Below are positions 1 through 8,533 of a stretch of 64,000 bases of DNA, piece after piece. The notes under the pieces are model-generated. The model saw only the letters and a program-made list of their open reading frames with translations. It was not told the origin of the DNA and made no database searches. A program made the position numbers and the translations under genes. The DNA is from Arthrobacter bussei. Lineage in GTDB: Bacteria; Actinomycetota; Actinomycetes; Actinomycetales; Micrococcaceae. Each line of letters opens with the position of its first letter. The first letter of the stretch is position 1. The stretch is from assembly GCF_009377195.2 (NCBI RefSeq), contig NZ_VJXX01000005.1:124001-188000 (forward strand), in the 5' to 3' direction.

Positions 1-702
1 CTCATCATCTCCGGCCTCGGTGTGCTCAATGACGTCACGATCACGCAGGCGTCGTCGGTCTGGGAACTGCACGAGCTCGCGCCGGACACCTCCGGCCGCC
101 GCCTCTTCGCCTCCGCGATGCGGATCGGCCGCGACCACATCGCCTCGACCGTCTACACGATCGCCTTCGCCTACGCCGGGGCGGCCCTGCCCATCCTGAT
201 CCTCGTCTCCCTCTACGACCGCCCGCTCCTCGACACGCTCACGAGCGGCGAGCTCGCCGAGGAGGTGGTGCGAACCCTGGTCGGGTCCATCGGGCTCGTG
301 CTCGCCATCCCGCTCACCACCCTGATCGCGGTGCTCGTGGTCAAGGCCGTCGGGCCGCGGGCCGCACGCGGTCACGGGGGAGGGCGCAACGGCGGAGGAC
401 TCGACGGAGACCCGTCCGGCCGCACTCCCGGCCGCACTCCCGACGGCAGCCTCAAGGACGACACCGTCGACGGCATCTCCGACGACGCCCGGCTCGGTGG
501 TGCCCTTGACGACGGCACCCGCCACGGTGGCACGTCCGACGACGGCACCAGGCACCACGGCGGGGTGACGCCCGCGGTCCTCGCCACCGACGGAGCGGGG
601 ACGCTCGCGCCCGGCCAACGGCTCGTGGCGCTCGGCGAACGCCGCGCCCGCCGTGCCCGTCAGGCGGACGAGCCGGAGCAGGAGAGGGAGGGAGCGGAAT
701 GA
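1..702 (+). CDS. YibE/F family membrane protein, C-terminal part (5' truncated by window edge)
   Basis: The frame is open from the first base with no start, so only the last 233 residues are present. The visible part opens with GVLNDVTITQASSVWEL, a conserved stretch of YibE/F integral membrane proteins, and holds two hydrophobic segments (roughly residues 48-70 and 94-116 of the visible part) that would be the last membrane helices. The function of YibE/F proteins is not firmly known. The final ~110 residues are an unusual hydrophilic Gly/Asp/Arg/His tail with repeated GRTPGRTP and DDGTRHGG-like units, probably a disordered cytoplasmic extension. The stop lies about 100 nt before the preferred dusB start. 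Family assignment is from recognition of the conserved block; the tail is direct observation. Confidence 0.72.
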   Translation, partial: LIISGLGVLNDVTITQASSVWELHELAPDTSGRRLFASAMRIGRDHIASTVYTIAFAYAGAALPILILVSLYDRPLLDTLTSGELAEEVVRTLVGSIGLVLAIPLTTLIAVLVVKAVGPRAARGHGGGRNGGGLDGDPSGRTPGRTPDGSLKDDTVDGISDDARLGGALDDGTRHGGTSDDGTRHHGGVTPAVLATDGAGTLAPGQRLVALGERRARRARQADEPEQEREGAE

Positions 703-794
703 CGCGGGGCTGGCGCAAGGCTTCGGCCGCGAAGCGGGCGTCCGCGCTCCCGGCGGTCCGGCCGGGGCCGGAATCCGGATTTGCCGCCCCTTGC

Positions 795-800
795 GACAAT
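795..800 (+). promoter_or_regulatory. -10 box of a probable leaderless dusB promoter
   Basis: GACAAT ends 6 nt before the GTG at 807, so transcription would begin at or next to the start codon. No convincing -35 is visible. The same geometry recurs at many other genes in this window. Confidence 0.5.
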
Positions 801-806
801 GGAGGG

Positions 807-2048
807 GTGACTGCAGTTTCCACCCGCCCCGCCCGCTCCGGTGCCCATTCGTCCGACGAGCCGGCCGCCGCGCCGCACGACCCGGCCGACGCCGCCCTGC
901 GACTCGACCTCCCGCCCCTGACGCTCGGGAACATCACGGTGGACACGCCCGTGATCCTCGCCCCCATGGCCGGCATCACCAACAAGGCCTTCCGCCGGCT
1001 GTGCCGCGAGTACGGCGGCGGTCTCTATGTCTCCGAGATGGTGACCTCCCGTGCGCTCGTCGAGCGCACCCCCGAGTCGATGCGCATCATCTCCCACGAC
1101 GACGACGAGAAGGTGCGCTCGGTGCAGCTGTACGGCGTCGACCCGAAGACCGTCGGGGCAGCCGTGCGCCTCCTCGTGGAGGAGGACCGCGCCGACCACA
1201 TCGACCTCAACTTCGGCTGCCCGGTCCCGAAGGTCACCCGCAAGGGCGGGGGAGCGGCGCTTCCCTGGAAGCTCGATCTCTTCACGGGGATCGTGCAGAC
1301 CGCGGTCCGCGAGGCGTCGAAGGGTGACGTGCCGCTGACCATCAAGATGCGCAAGGGCATCGACGAGGACCACCTGACGTTCCGCGAGGCGGGGAAGATC
1401 GCCCGCGACAGCGGCGTGGCCGCCGTCGCCCTGCACGGACGCACGGCGTCCCAGTTCTACTCGGGGCAGGCGGACTGGAACGCCATCGCCGAACTGCGGG
1501 AGGCCCTTCCGGACATCCCCGTCCTCGGGAACGGCGACATCTGGAGCGCCGAGGACGCCGTCCGCATGGTGCGTCAGACCGGCGTCGACGGCGTCGTCAT
1601 CGGTCGCGGCTGCCAGGGCCGGCCTTGGCTGTTCGGGGACCTGATGAACGCCTTCGAGGGCAGTTCGACGCGGCACCGTCCCGGCCTCGGCCAGGTCGCG
1701 GACACGGTGTACCGGCACGCCGAACTCCTCGTCGAGACGTTCGGCAGCGAGATGATGGGCCTGCGGGACATCCGCAAGCACATGGCCTGGTACTTCAAGG
1801 GGTACGTGGTCGGTGGGGACCTTCGGGCCAGGCTCGCCACCGTCCCCACCCTCGAGGTGCTACGCGGCCTCCTCGCCGAGCTGGATCACGACTCGCCCTA
1901 CCCGGGCCAGGACGCGGAGGGACCGCGCGGCCGTGCCGGATCGCCGAAGAGGACCGCCCTGCCCGAGCACTGGCTCGAGGGTCGCGTGCTCAACGCGGCG
2001 CAGCAGGCTGACATCGCTGCCGCCGAGCTCGACGTCTCCGGCGGCTGA
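807..2048 (+). CDS. dusB: tRNA-dihydrouridine synthase DusB
   Basis: FMN-dependent reduction of specific uridines in the tRNA D-loop, using NADPH. From the GTG at 807 the protein is 413 aa. The TIM-barrel signature APMAGITNKAF is at residues 52-62 and the catalytic cysteine is C138 in LNFGCPVPK, followed by TRKGGGAAL. KMRKGID, HGRTASQFYSGQADW and GNGDIWSAEDA mark the later FMN and phosphate-binding strands. An ATG at 699 would add 36 residues without family similarity and overlap the YibE/F stop, so GTG 807, 6 nt after a -10 box, is preferred. It precedes a dGTPase and dnaG, a common actinobacterial order. A C-terminal extension of about 60 residues is rich in Gly, Arg and Pro. Confidence 0.93.
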   Translation: MTAVSTRPARSGAHSSDEPAAAPHDPADAALRLDLPPLTLGNITVDTPVILAPMAGITNKAFRRLCREYGGGLYVSEMVTSRALVERTPESMRIISHDDDEKVRSVQLYGVDPKTVGAAVRLLVEEDRADHIDLNFGCPVPKVTRKGGGAALPWKLDLFTGIVQTAVREASKGDVPLTIKMRKGIDEDHLTFREAGKIARDSGVAAVALHGRTASQFYSGQADWNAIAELREALPDIPVLGNGDIWSAEDAVRMVRQTGVDGVVIGRGCQGRPWLFGDLMNAFEGSSTRHRPGLGQVADTVYRHAELLVETFGSEMMGLRDIRKHMAWYFKGYVVGGDLRARLATVPTLEVLRGLLAELDHDSPYPGQDAEGPRGRAGSPKRTALPEHWLEGRVLNAAQQADIAAAELDVSGG

Positions 2049-2110
2049 CCGATCCTCCACACGCGCCGATCCCGCGGGCGTCCTCCGAGTAATTGCGCTA
2101 GAAAGGCATC

Positions 2111-3394
2111 ATGAGCTTCACCGAACCGGCCTCCACCACCGGCTACACCGCCGCGGACACCGCGCGGTGGGTCGAGGAGCCGCCGAAGAGCTCCCACCGC
2201 ACGGACTTCGAACGTGACCGGGCCCGCGTGCTGCACTCCTCCGCGCTCCGCCGGCTGGGTGCGAAGACGCAGGTGGTCGCGCCCGACACGGACGACTTCG
2301 TCCGCACGCGCCTCACCCACTCCCTCGAGGTGGCGCAGGTGGGCCGTGAACTCGGGCGTACCCTCGGCTGCGACCCGGACATCGTGGACACCGCCTGCCT
2401 CGCCCACGATCTCGGCCACCCGCCCTTCGGCCACAACGGCGAGTCGGCGCTGAACGACATCGCGCACGGTATCGGCGGCTTCGAGGGCAACGCCCAGACC
2501 CTGCGCCTGCTCACCCGGCTCGAGCCCAAGGTCCTGCAGGCCGACGGCGGCCCCGCCGGCCTGAATCTCACCCGCGCGAGCCTCGACGCGGCGTGCAAGT
2601 ACCCCTGGACCGCGGCCTCGGCGCCCGTCATCAGCGGCCGGCGCACCACCAAGTTCGGCGCGTACGACGACGACCTCCCGGTCTTCGACTGGCTCCGGGC
2701 GGGTGCACCCGAGGGCCGGTCGTGCGTCGAGGCGCAGGTGATGGACCTCGCGGACGACATCTCCTACTCGGTGCACGACGTCGAGGACGCGATCGTCGCG
2801 GGGCACCTGCAGCTCAGGTGGATGGACAGTGCCGACGCCCGGGCACGCGTGGTCGGCTACACGCAGCAGTGGTACCTGCCCGGCAGTGATCCTGCCGCCG
2901 TCGACGCCGCGCTGTCCCGCCTCGAGCGGACCCCCGTGTGGGTGCGGGAGGCCGACGGGACCCGCCGGTCCATGGCCGCGCTGAAGAACATGACGAGCCA
3001 GCTGATCGGCCGCTTCTGCCTCAGCGCCATGCAGTCCACACGCTCCATCTACGGACCTGACCCGCTGACGCGCTACAACGCGGAGATGGTGGTGCCCGAG
3101 GAGACCATCATGGAGATCGCGGTGATGAAGGGCCTCGCCACCACCTACGTCATGACCACGGACCATCGCCAGCCGCTGTACGAGCGGCAGCGGGAGATCC
3201 TCGCGTCCCTGGTCGCCCAGATCCACGCCGACGGCGACCGCTACCTCGAGCCCATGTTCGCCGCGGACTGGCGCGAGGCCCCCGATGACGACGCCCGTCT
3301 CCGCGTCGTGATCGACCAGGTGGCATCGCTCACCGATGCCTCTGCCCTCGGGCTCCACGAGCGGATCGTCGGTCCCGTCCCCGCCCTCTGGTAG
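2111..3394 (+). CDS. dgt: deoxyguanosinetriphosphate triphosphohydrolase-like HD-domain protein
   Basis: Predicted to hydrolyse dNTPs (classically dGTP) to the deoxynucleoside and triphosphate, balancing nucleotide pools. The 427-aa protein has the HD metal-site residues in order: H70 in RTRLTHSLEVAQVGRELG, H99-D100 in CLAHDLGHPPFGHNGE, and an aspartate in VMDLADDISYSVHD around residue 218. Length and motifs fit the dGTPase family, subfamily with the C-terminal domain. The start ATG at 2111 has a GAAAGG Shine-Dalgarno about 6 nt upstream. It lies between dusB and dnaG and is separated from dnaG by only 43 nt. A role in phage defence is known for some dGTPases, but this housekeeping context argues against it here. 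Confidence 0.9.
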   Translation: MSFTEPASTTGYTAADTARWVEEPPKSSHRTDFERDRARVLHSSALRRLGAKTQVVAPDTDDFVRTRLTHSLEVAQVGRELGRTLGCDPDIVDTACLAHDLGHPPFGHNGESALNDIAHGIGGFEGNAQTLRLLTRLEPKVLQADGGPAGLNLTRASLDAACKYPWTAASAPVISGRRTTKFGAYDDDLPVFDWLRAGAPEGRSCVEAQVMDLADDISYSVHDVEDAIVAGHLQLRWMDSADARARVVGYTQQWYLPGSDPAAVDAALSRLERTPVWVREADGTRRSMAALKNMTSQLIGRFCLSAMQSTRSIYGPDPLTRYNAEMVVPEETIMEIAVMKGLATTYVMTTDHRQPLYERQREILASLVAQIHADGDRYLEPMFAADWREAPDDDARLRVVIDQVASLTDASALGLHERIVGPVPALW

Positions 3395-3424
3395 GAGCCG
3401 GTCCGCGTGTCGGTGGGGCAGGCA

Positions 3425-3430
3425 TAAACT
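3425..3430 (+). promoter_or_regulatory. -10 box of a probable leaderless dnaG promoter
   Basis: TAAACT fits TANNNT and ends 7 nt before the dnaG ATG at 3438. There is no Shine-Dalgarno between box and start. Confidence 0.55.
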
Positions 3431-3437
3431 GGATGCC

Positions 3438-5393
3438 ATGGCCGGACTCATCAAGCGTGAAGACATCGATGAGGTACGCCAGCGCACCGACATCAAGGAG
3501 GTCGTCGAGGCGTACGTGACCCTGAAATCGGCGGGGATCGGCTCGTGGAAGGGGCTCTGTCCGTTCCATGACGAGCGGTCGCCCTCCTTCCACGTCCGCC
3601 CCCAGATGGGGTCCTACCACTGCTTCGGCTGCGGCGAGGGCGGTGACGTCATCTCCTTCGTGCAGAAGCAGGACCACACCTCGTTCAGCGAGACCGTCGA
3701 GAAGCTCGCCGCCCGGATCGGCTTCGAGCTGCACTACGAGGACGGCGGCACGGGGCCGCGCCGCGAGGACGTCGGCAAGCGCAGGCGGCTCCTCGACGCC
3801 CACAAGGTCGCCGCCGAGTTCTACCGTGAGCAGCTGCTCACCCAGGGTGCGGCGACGGCCCGCCAGTTCCTGCAGGAGCGAGGCTTCGACCGCGAGGCCG
3901 CCGCCCACTTCGGTGTCGGCTACGCGCCCCAGGGCTGGGACTCGCTGCTGAACCACCTGACGGGCCGCGGCTTCACCCTCGACGAGCTCAAGCTCACCGG
4001 CATGTTCAGTGCGTCGTCGAGCAACGCCGGGCGCTTCTACGACCGTTTCCGCGGCCGCCTCATCTGGCCCATCCGGGACATCACCGGGGACACCGTCGGC
4101 TTCGGGGCACGGAAGCTCTACGAGGACGACCAGGGACCCAAGTACCTGAACACCCCCGAGACCTCCCTGTACAAGAAGTCTCAGGTGCTCTACGGCATCG
4201 ACCTCGCCAAGAAGGAGATCGCGAAGAACCGGCAGCTCGTCGTCGTCGAGGGGTACACCGACGTGATGGCGTGCCACCTCGCGGGTGTCCGGACCGCCGT
4301 CGCGACGTGCGGCACCGCCTTCGGCACGGACCACATCAAGATCGCCCGCAGGTTGCTGTCCGACGACGGCACGGGTGGCGAGGTGGTGTTCACCTTCGAC
4401 GGGGACGCCGCCGGCCAGAAGGCGGCCCTCCGCGCCTTCGAGGAGGACCAGCGGTTCACGGCCCAGACCTACGTGGCCGTCGAGGCCTCCGGCGCTGACC
4501 CCTGCGAGCTGCGGCAGACCCGGGGCGACGACGCCGTGCGTGCGCTGATCGCGGACCGCCGTCCGCTGTTCGAGTTCGCGATCAAGGCCTCCTTCGATGC
4601 GTTCGACCTGTCCTCCGGCGAGGGGCAGGTGAAGGCTCTGCGGCACGCCGCGCCGATCGTCGCGCAGATCCGCGACGTCTCCCTGAGGTCGACCTACACC
4701 CGCGAGCTGTCCCGCTGGCTCGGCATGCAGTACGTGGGGGAGGACCAGGTGGCCCGGGCGGTCTCGTCCGCAGCTCGGCGCGAGACGGGTGGCCCCGGTG
4801 CCTCCGCGTCCGGCGACAGGCAGGGACGGTTCGGCCAGCAGCCGGGCGAGCAGGCTGGCGCGGGGAACACCGCGGCCGCCCAGGGCACGCAGGCCGGCAC
4901 CGATGTGGAGGAGCCCTACTACGAGCGACCGGATCCCCGCGACCCGATCGCGCGGATGGAACGCGAGGCGCTCGAGGTGGTGCTGCAGCAGCCCACCCTC
5001 CTCACCGCGACCCAGTGGGAGAGTTTCTCCACGTCCCGTTTCAGCGTGCCCGTCTACGAGGCACTGCACACGGCTGTGATCGCGGCGGGGGCGGCGGGCA
5101 CGGAACTGTCCCGCTGGGTGGAGTCGGTGCGGGAGGGTGTACCCGATGTCCTCCGTCCCCTGGTCAGCGAGCTGGCCGTCCGGCCGCTGCCGGCGAAGGA
5201 CGCCGAGGCGATGGTGCTGTACTGCAGGGACATCCTCAACCGGCTGACCGAGCTGCGCATCACGCAGCAGAAGGCCGACAAGCTCGGGCAGCTCCAGCGC
5301 ATGGATCCGGCGGCGGATCCGACGCTCTACAACCAGCTCCAGCGCGACCTCATGGAGCTCGAGATGCAGCGCAGACTCCTCCGCGAGGAGTGA
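3438..5393 (+). CDS. dnaG: DNA primase DnaG
   Basis: Synthesises RNA primers at the replication fork and works with the replicative helicase. The 651-aa product opens with MAGLIKREDIDEVRQRTDI, the standard primase N-terminus. The CHC2 zinc finger ligands are C41, H44, C62 and C65 (CPFHDERSPSF ... YHCFGCGEGGD). The catalytic core follows, with the Toprim motifs VVVEGYTDVMACHLAG near residue 268 and FDGDAAGQKAA near residue 319. The C-terminal helicase-binding region is preceded by a Gly/Gln-rich linker (about residues 450-485). An upstream in-frame start would extend into the dGTPase gene and is not needed. tRNA-Asn follows 54 nt downstream. Confidence 0.96.
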   Translation: MAGLIKREDIDEVRQRTDIKEVVEAYVTLKSAGIGSWKGLCPFHDERSPSFHVRPQMGSYHCFGCGEGGDVISFVQKQDHTSFSETVEKLAARIGFELHYEDGGTGPRREDVGKRRRLLDAHKVAAEFYREQLLTQGAATARQFLQERGFDREAAAHFGVGYAPQGWDSLLNHLTGRGFTLDELKLTGMFSASSSNAGRFYDRFRGRLIWPIRDITGDTVGFGARKLYEDDQGPKYLNTPETSLYKKSQVLYGIDLAKKEIAKNRQLVVVEGYTDVMACHLAGVRTAVATCGTAFGTDHIKIARRLLSDDGTGGEVVFTFDGDAAGQKAALRAFEEDQRFTAQTYVAVEASGADPCELRQTRGDDAVRALIADRRPLFEFAIKASFDAFDLSSGEGQVKALRHAAPIVAQIRDVSLRSTYTRELSRWLGMQYVGEDQVARAVSSAARRETGGPGASASGDRQGRFGQQPGEQAGAGNTAAAQGTQAGTDVEEPYYERPDPRDPIARMEREALEVVLQQPTLLTATQWESFSTSRFSVPVYEALHTAVIAAGAAGTELSRWVESVREGVPDVLRPLVSELAVRPLPAKDAEAMVLYCRDILNRLTELRITQQKADKLGQLQRMDPAADPTLYNQLQRDLMELEMQRRLLREE

Positions 5394-5405
5394 GCGCGGG
5401 CCGAT

Positions 5406-5434
5406 TTCACATCCCCCCGGCAGGTATGTAGAGT
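5406..5434 (+). promoter_or_regulatory. tRNA-Asn promoter
   Basis: TTCACA at 5406-5411 (one mismatch to TTGACA), a 17-nt spacer and TAGAGT at 5429-5434 form the clearest -35/-10 pair in the window; transcription would start about 7 nt before the mature tRNA. A 7-bp inverted repeat, GCAGGTA (5420-5426) and TACCTGC (5437-5443), brackets the -10 box and could be an operator or chance. Confidence 0.75.
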
Positions 5435-5447
5435 TGTACCTGCGCAT

Positions 5448-5520
5448 TCCTCCGTAGCTCAATTGGCAGAGCATTCGACTGTTAATCGAAGGGTTACTGG
5501 TTCAAGTCCAGTCGGAGGAG
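5448..5520 (+). tRNA. tRNA-Asn(GTT)
   Basis: A 73-nt cloverleaf folds completely. The acceptor stem is TCCTCCG (5448-5454) with CGGAGGA (5513-5519) and discriminator G5520. The anticodon stem TTCGA/TCGAA encloses the loop CTGTTAA with anticodon GTT at 5481-5483, and the T-loop is GGTTCAAGTCC. CCA is not encoded. A promoter with good -35 and -10 boxes lies directly upstream and a strong terminator starts 6 nt downstream, so it is a monocistronic tRNA unit. Confidence 0.97.
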
Positions 5521-5526
5521 CAACAG

Positions 5527-5564
5527 GGCCCCTGACCAGTGGAAACACCGGTCGGGGGCCTTTT
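5527..5564 (+). terminator. intrinsic terminator of tRNA-Asn
   Basis: An 11-bp GC-rich stem (5527-5537 with 5550-5560, one T-G pair) is extended by GTG/CAC around a GAAA tetraloop and followed at once by TTTT. This is the most canonical Rho-independent terminator in the window. Confidence 0.88.
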
Positions 5565-5636
5565 CCTTGCCTGCCGCAGAGGCTTCGGGAGCCGCGGGGC
5601 CGGCGCCCCGGCTGAGGAGCTGTCAGGGGCCGGGCG

Positions 5637-5642
5637 TAGTCT
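5637..5642 (+). promoter_or_regulatory. -10 box of a leaderless promoter for the SDR/DUF2867 gene
   Basis: TAGTCT (TANNNT) ends 6 nt before the ATG at 5649. Confidence 0.5.
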
Positions 5643-5648
5643 GTGCGC

Positions 5649-7178
5649 ATGGACACTGACGGCACGCAGGGCACAGACGGCAAGCTCATCCTGGTCACCG
5701 GAGCCACGGGGTACATCGGCGGCCGACTGGTCACCAAACTCGTGGCCGACGGTCGCAGGGTGCGGGTCATCGTCCGGTCCCCGCAGAAGCTGAAGGACGT
5801 CCCCTGGGCAGGCTCCGTTGACATCGTGCAGGGTGACCTGCAGGACGAGGAGACCATGCGCACCGTGACGCAGGGTGTCGACACGCTGTACTACCTCGTC
5901 CACTCCATGGGTTCGGGCAGGGACTTCGACAAGCGGGAGTCCGCCATCGCCGCGACGGTCTCCGAGGCGGCCGCGGTCGCGGGCGTCCGTCGGATCGTGT
6001 ACCTCGGCGGCCTGCACCCCGAGGGGGTCGAGCTCTCCACCCACATGCGGTCGCGCACGCAGGTGGGGAAGATCCTCCTCGACTCCGGGACGCCCACCAT
6101 CGCCTTCCAGGCCGGTGTCGTCATCGGCTCCGGCTCGGCCTCCTTCGAGATGATCCGGCACCTGTCGGACGTCCTTCCGGTCATGCCCGCACCGAAGTGG
6201 GTCCTGAACCACATCGAACCCATCGCGGTGCGGGACGTCATCCACTACCTCGTCGGCGCACTCGACCTGCCGGACACGCTCAACAGGACCTTCGACATCG
6301 GGTCGAGGGAGGTCCTCACCTACGCCGAGATGATGAACCAGTACGCGGAGGCGGCGGGCCTGCCCCGCCGGAAGATCCTGGCCCTGCCGGTCCTGACACC
6401 GCGCCTCGCCGGCCACTGGGTCAACCTGGTCACGCCGATCCCGCGGGCCATGGCCATGCCGCTCATCGAATCGCTGCAGCACGACGCCGTCACCGCCGAG
6501 CAGGGGATCGACGAGTACATTCCCGCCCCGGAGGGCGGCCTCACCGGCTACCGCCGCTCCGTGGACCTCGCCCTCGGCAAGATGCGCGGGGGAGAGGTGG
6601 AGACCAGCTGGGCCGGGGCGTCCCAGATCGACACCGAGGCCGATCCGCTGCCGTCGGACCCGCAGTGGGCGGGCCACACCGTTTTCACCGACGTCCAGAC
6701 CTACAGCTCCACGGCGTCCCCGCAGAAGCTGTGGAGCGTCGTCGAGGGCATCGGTGGCGAGAACGGCTGGTACTCCTGGCCCGTGGGCTGGGCCGCACGC
6801 GGCTGGATGGACAAGTTGGCCGGCGGAGTGGGCCTGCGCCGCGGGCGGCGTGATGCGAAGGAACTGCTCACCGGGGAGGCCCTGGACTTCTGGCGTGTGG
6901 AGGAGCTCGTGCGGGGTGAGCGGCTCAGGCTGCGCGCCGAGATGAAGGTGCCCGGCCGTGCCTGGCTCGAGTTCAGGGTGGAGCCGGACGGCTCCGGCAG
7001 TTCCTACTACCAGCGGGCCGTGTTCTTCCCGCAGGGCCTCTCCGGCCGGCTGTACTGGCTCGCGGTGCTGCCTTTCCACGGCTTCATCTTCACGTCCATG
7101 GCCCGGAACATCGCGAAGACCGCCGAGGCCCTGCCCGGCGAGGCGGAGACCACGGCATCGGAGCCGGCCGCCGCCTGA
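5649..7178 (+). CDS. NAD(P)-binding SDR-like protein with C-terminal DUF2867 domain
   Basis: A 509-aa two-domain protein. The N-terminal half is an atypical/extended SDR with the Rossmann motif LVTGATGYIGGRL near residues 15-27 and YLVHSMGSG, as in NmrA/NDUFA9-like members. The C-terminal ~150 residues (from about 330) match the DUF2867 part of such fusions, with GWYSWPVGWAARGWMD and YYQRAVFFPQGLSGRLYW. The substrate is not known; members are often annotated as oxidoreductases or sugar-nucleotide epimerase-like proteins. ATG 5649 is chosen because a -10 box lies 6 nt upstream; a GTG at 5643 is possible but would lie within the expected promoter-start gap. It is monocistronic and converges with an MFS gene. 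Confidence 0.82.
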   Translation: MDTDGTQGTDGKLILVTGATGYIGGRLVTKLVADGRRVRVIVRSPQKLKDVPWAGSVDIVQGDLQDEETMRTVTQGVDTLYYLVHSMGSGRDFDKRESAIAATVSEAAAVAGVRRIVYLGGLHPEGVELSTHMRSRTQVGKILLDSGTPTIAFQAGVVIGSGSASFEMIRHLSDVLPVMPAPKWVLNHIEPIAVRDVIHYLVGALDLPDTLNRTFDIGSREVLTYAEMMNQYAEAAGLPRRKILALPVLTPRLAGHWVNLVTPIPRAMAMPLIESLQHDAVTAEQGIDEYIPAPEGGLTGYRRSVDLALGKMRGGEVETSWAGASQIDTEADPLPSDPQWAGHTVFTDVQTYSSTASPQKLWSVVEGIGGENGWYSWPVGWAARGWMDKLAGGVGLRRGRRDAKELLTGEALDFWRVEELVRGERLRLRAEMKVPGRAWLEFRVEPDGSGSSYYQRAVFFPQGLSGRLYWLAVLPFHGFIFTSMARNIAKTAEALPGEAETTASEPAAA

Positions 7179-7180
7179 GC

Positions 7181-7293
7181 CGGTGCCGGTTCCCCGGTGC
7201 CCTGAGCGCCGTGCCCGGGCGCAGGTCTCCCGGTGCCCTGTGTCGTTTCCCGTTGCCGGCACCGGTGCCGGTATCGGTGCCGGTATCGATGCT
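7181..7293. repeat. low-complexity CGGTGCC-rich spacer between convergent genes
   Basis: The gap between the SDR gene and the convergent MFS gene holds five copies of CGGTGCC and two GCCGGTATCG units. It includes a perfect 16-bp palindrome at 7256-7271 (CCGGCACC/GGTGCCGG) that could act as a bidirectional terminator hairpin. No reading frame looks coding. Confidence 0.6.
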
Positions 7294-7303
7294 GGTTCTG
7301 GTC

Positions 7304-8533
7304 CTAGTGCAGCGCCGGCACCGTCCGCGGGCGGACGACCGACCAGAGGAACACCATCGCCGCGGCGATGCAGGAGGCCATGACCAGAGCCATGGGTGTA
7401 GCGGACTCGATGCCCTCCCCGAGGAGGCCGACGAGCGGTGACACGATGCCGGCCAGCCCGAACGTGACGGCGCCGAGGAGTGACGCCGCCGTCCCCGCCT
7501 GTGCGCCGTTGTTGATCAGTGCGAGGACCTGCACGCAGGGGAAGATGAAGCCCGTCGCCATGATGTAGAACCACAGCGGCAGTGCGGTGCCCCAGAAACC
7601 GAGCCCCAGCTGGTCGAACGCGATCATGAGCAGCGCCATGCTGAGCTGCACGAGCGTCGCGGCGGCGATCACCCACTGCGGGCCGACGCGCCTCAGCATG
7701 CGGGAGCTGATCTGCACCCCCGCGACGATCCCGAGCGAATTGATGGCGAAGAGCAGGCCGTACTGCTGCTCGTTCAGCCCGTAGGGCCCCTGGAAGAGGA
7801 AGGGCGAGGCGGACAGGTAGGAGAACAGCCCCGAGAAGTTCATGCCACCCACGAGCAGGATGCCGATGAAGATCCTGTCGCTCAGGACGACCCGGTAGCG
7901 CTCGACGACCGTCAGGCCGGAGCGCCGCCGGCTCTCCTTCGGGAGGGTCTCGATGATGAACAGTGAGACGGCGACGATCACGAGTACGCCGTAGGCCGCG
8001 AGGAACCAGAAGATCCCCGGCCAGGGGAACAGGAGGAGCAGCTGGGAGCCGATGACCGGCGCGAAGATCGGCGCCATGCCGTTGACCAGCGCCATGTAGG
8101 AGAGCATCCGCACGAGGGTGTAGCCGCCGAAGAGGTCACGCACCATCGCCATGGCCACCACGCCGCCGCCCGCAGCGCCGACGCCCTGCAGCACGCGGAA
8201 GAGCATGAGCATCGTGATGTCCTCGGAGGACGCCGCTCCGATCGAGGCACCGACGTGCAGTGCGGTGGCCAGGATGAGGGGCACGCGACGGCCGATCTTG
8301 TCGCTGAGCGGCCCGACGAGCAGTTGCCCGCCCGCGAAGCCGAGGATCGTTCCCGTGAGGGTCAGCTGCACCGCGGTCTCCGGCACGCCGAAGTCCGACT
8401 GCAGCGCAGGGAACGCCGGGAGGTACAGGTCGATCGTGAAGGGGCCGAGGGCCGTCAATGTGCCGAGGATGAAGACGTAGATGATCTTCTCGCGCCGGGT
8501 GAGGGTGTCGCCGGGGTGGGTGGTGGTGCTCAC
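7304..8533 (-). CDS. Bcr/CflA family multidrug efflux MFS transporter
   Basis: A 409-aa major-facilitator protein expected to export drugs or metabolites with proton antiport from the cytoplasmic membrane. It starts REKIIYVFILGTLTALGPF and TIDLYLPAFPALQSDFG, the hallmark N-terminus of the Bcr/CflA (DHA1) subfamily. MFS motif A appears as VGPLSDKIGRR between helices 2 and 3, and RVLQGVGAAGG as motif C-like in helix 4. Twelve hydrophobic segments are expected over this length. The GTG at 8533 is chosen because similarity begins directly after it; the open frame extends 115 codons further upstream, but that part is polar, Arg/Ser/Thr-rich and looks non-coding. It is divergent from a sugar porter across 305 nt. 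Confidence 0.88.
   Translation of the reverse strand: MSTTTHPGDTLTRREKIIYVFILGTLTALGPFTIDLYLPAFPALQSDFGVPETAVQLTLTGTILGFAGGQLLVGPLSDKIGRRVPLILATALHVGASIGAASSEDITMLMLFRVLQGVGAAGGGVVAMAMVRDLFGGYTLVRMLSYMALVNGMAPIFAPVIGSQLLLLFPWPGIFWFLAAYGVLVIVAVSLFIIETLPKESRRRSGLTVVERYRVVLSDRIFIGILLVGGMNFSGLFSYLSASPFLFQGPYGLNEQQYGLLFAINSLGIVAGVQISSRMLRRVGPQWVIAAATLVQLSMALLMIAFDQLGLGFWGTALPLWFYIMATGFIFPCVQVLALINNGAQAGTAASLLGAVTFGLAGIVSPLVGLLGEGIESATPMALVMASCIAAAMVFLWSVVRPRTVPALH

Noticed and set aside
2111-3394. dGTPase as an anti-phage defence gene
   Set aside because: It lies in the conserved dusB-dgt-dnaG housekeeping order with no defence neighbours.
1898-3496. Very long reading frame on the minus strand opposite dgt
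   Set aside because: High-GC shadow frame. The plus strand encodes a complete dGTPase with all HD motifs; the antisense translation has no recognisable domain.
7181-7293. Short plus-strand frame through the CGGTGCC repeats as a gene
   Set aside because: Pure low-complexity sequence with no start context or family; treated as spacer.
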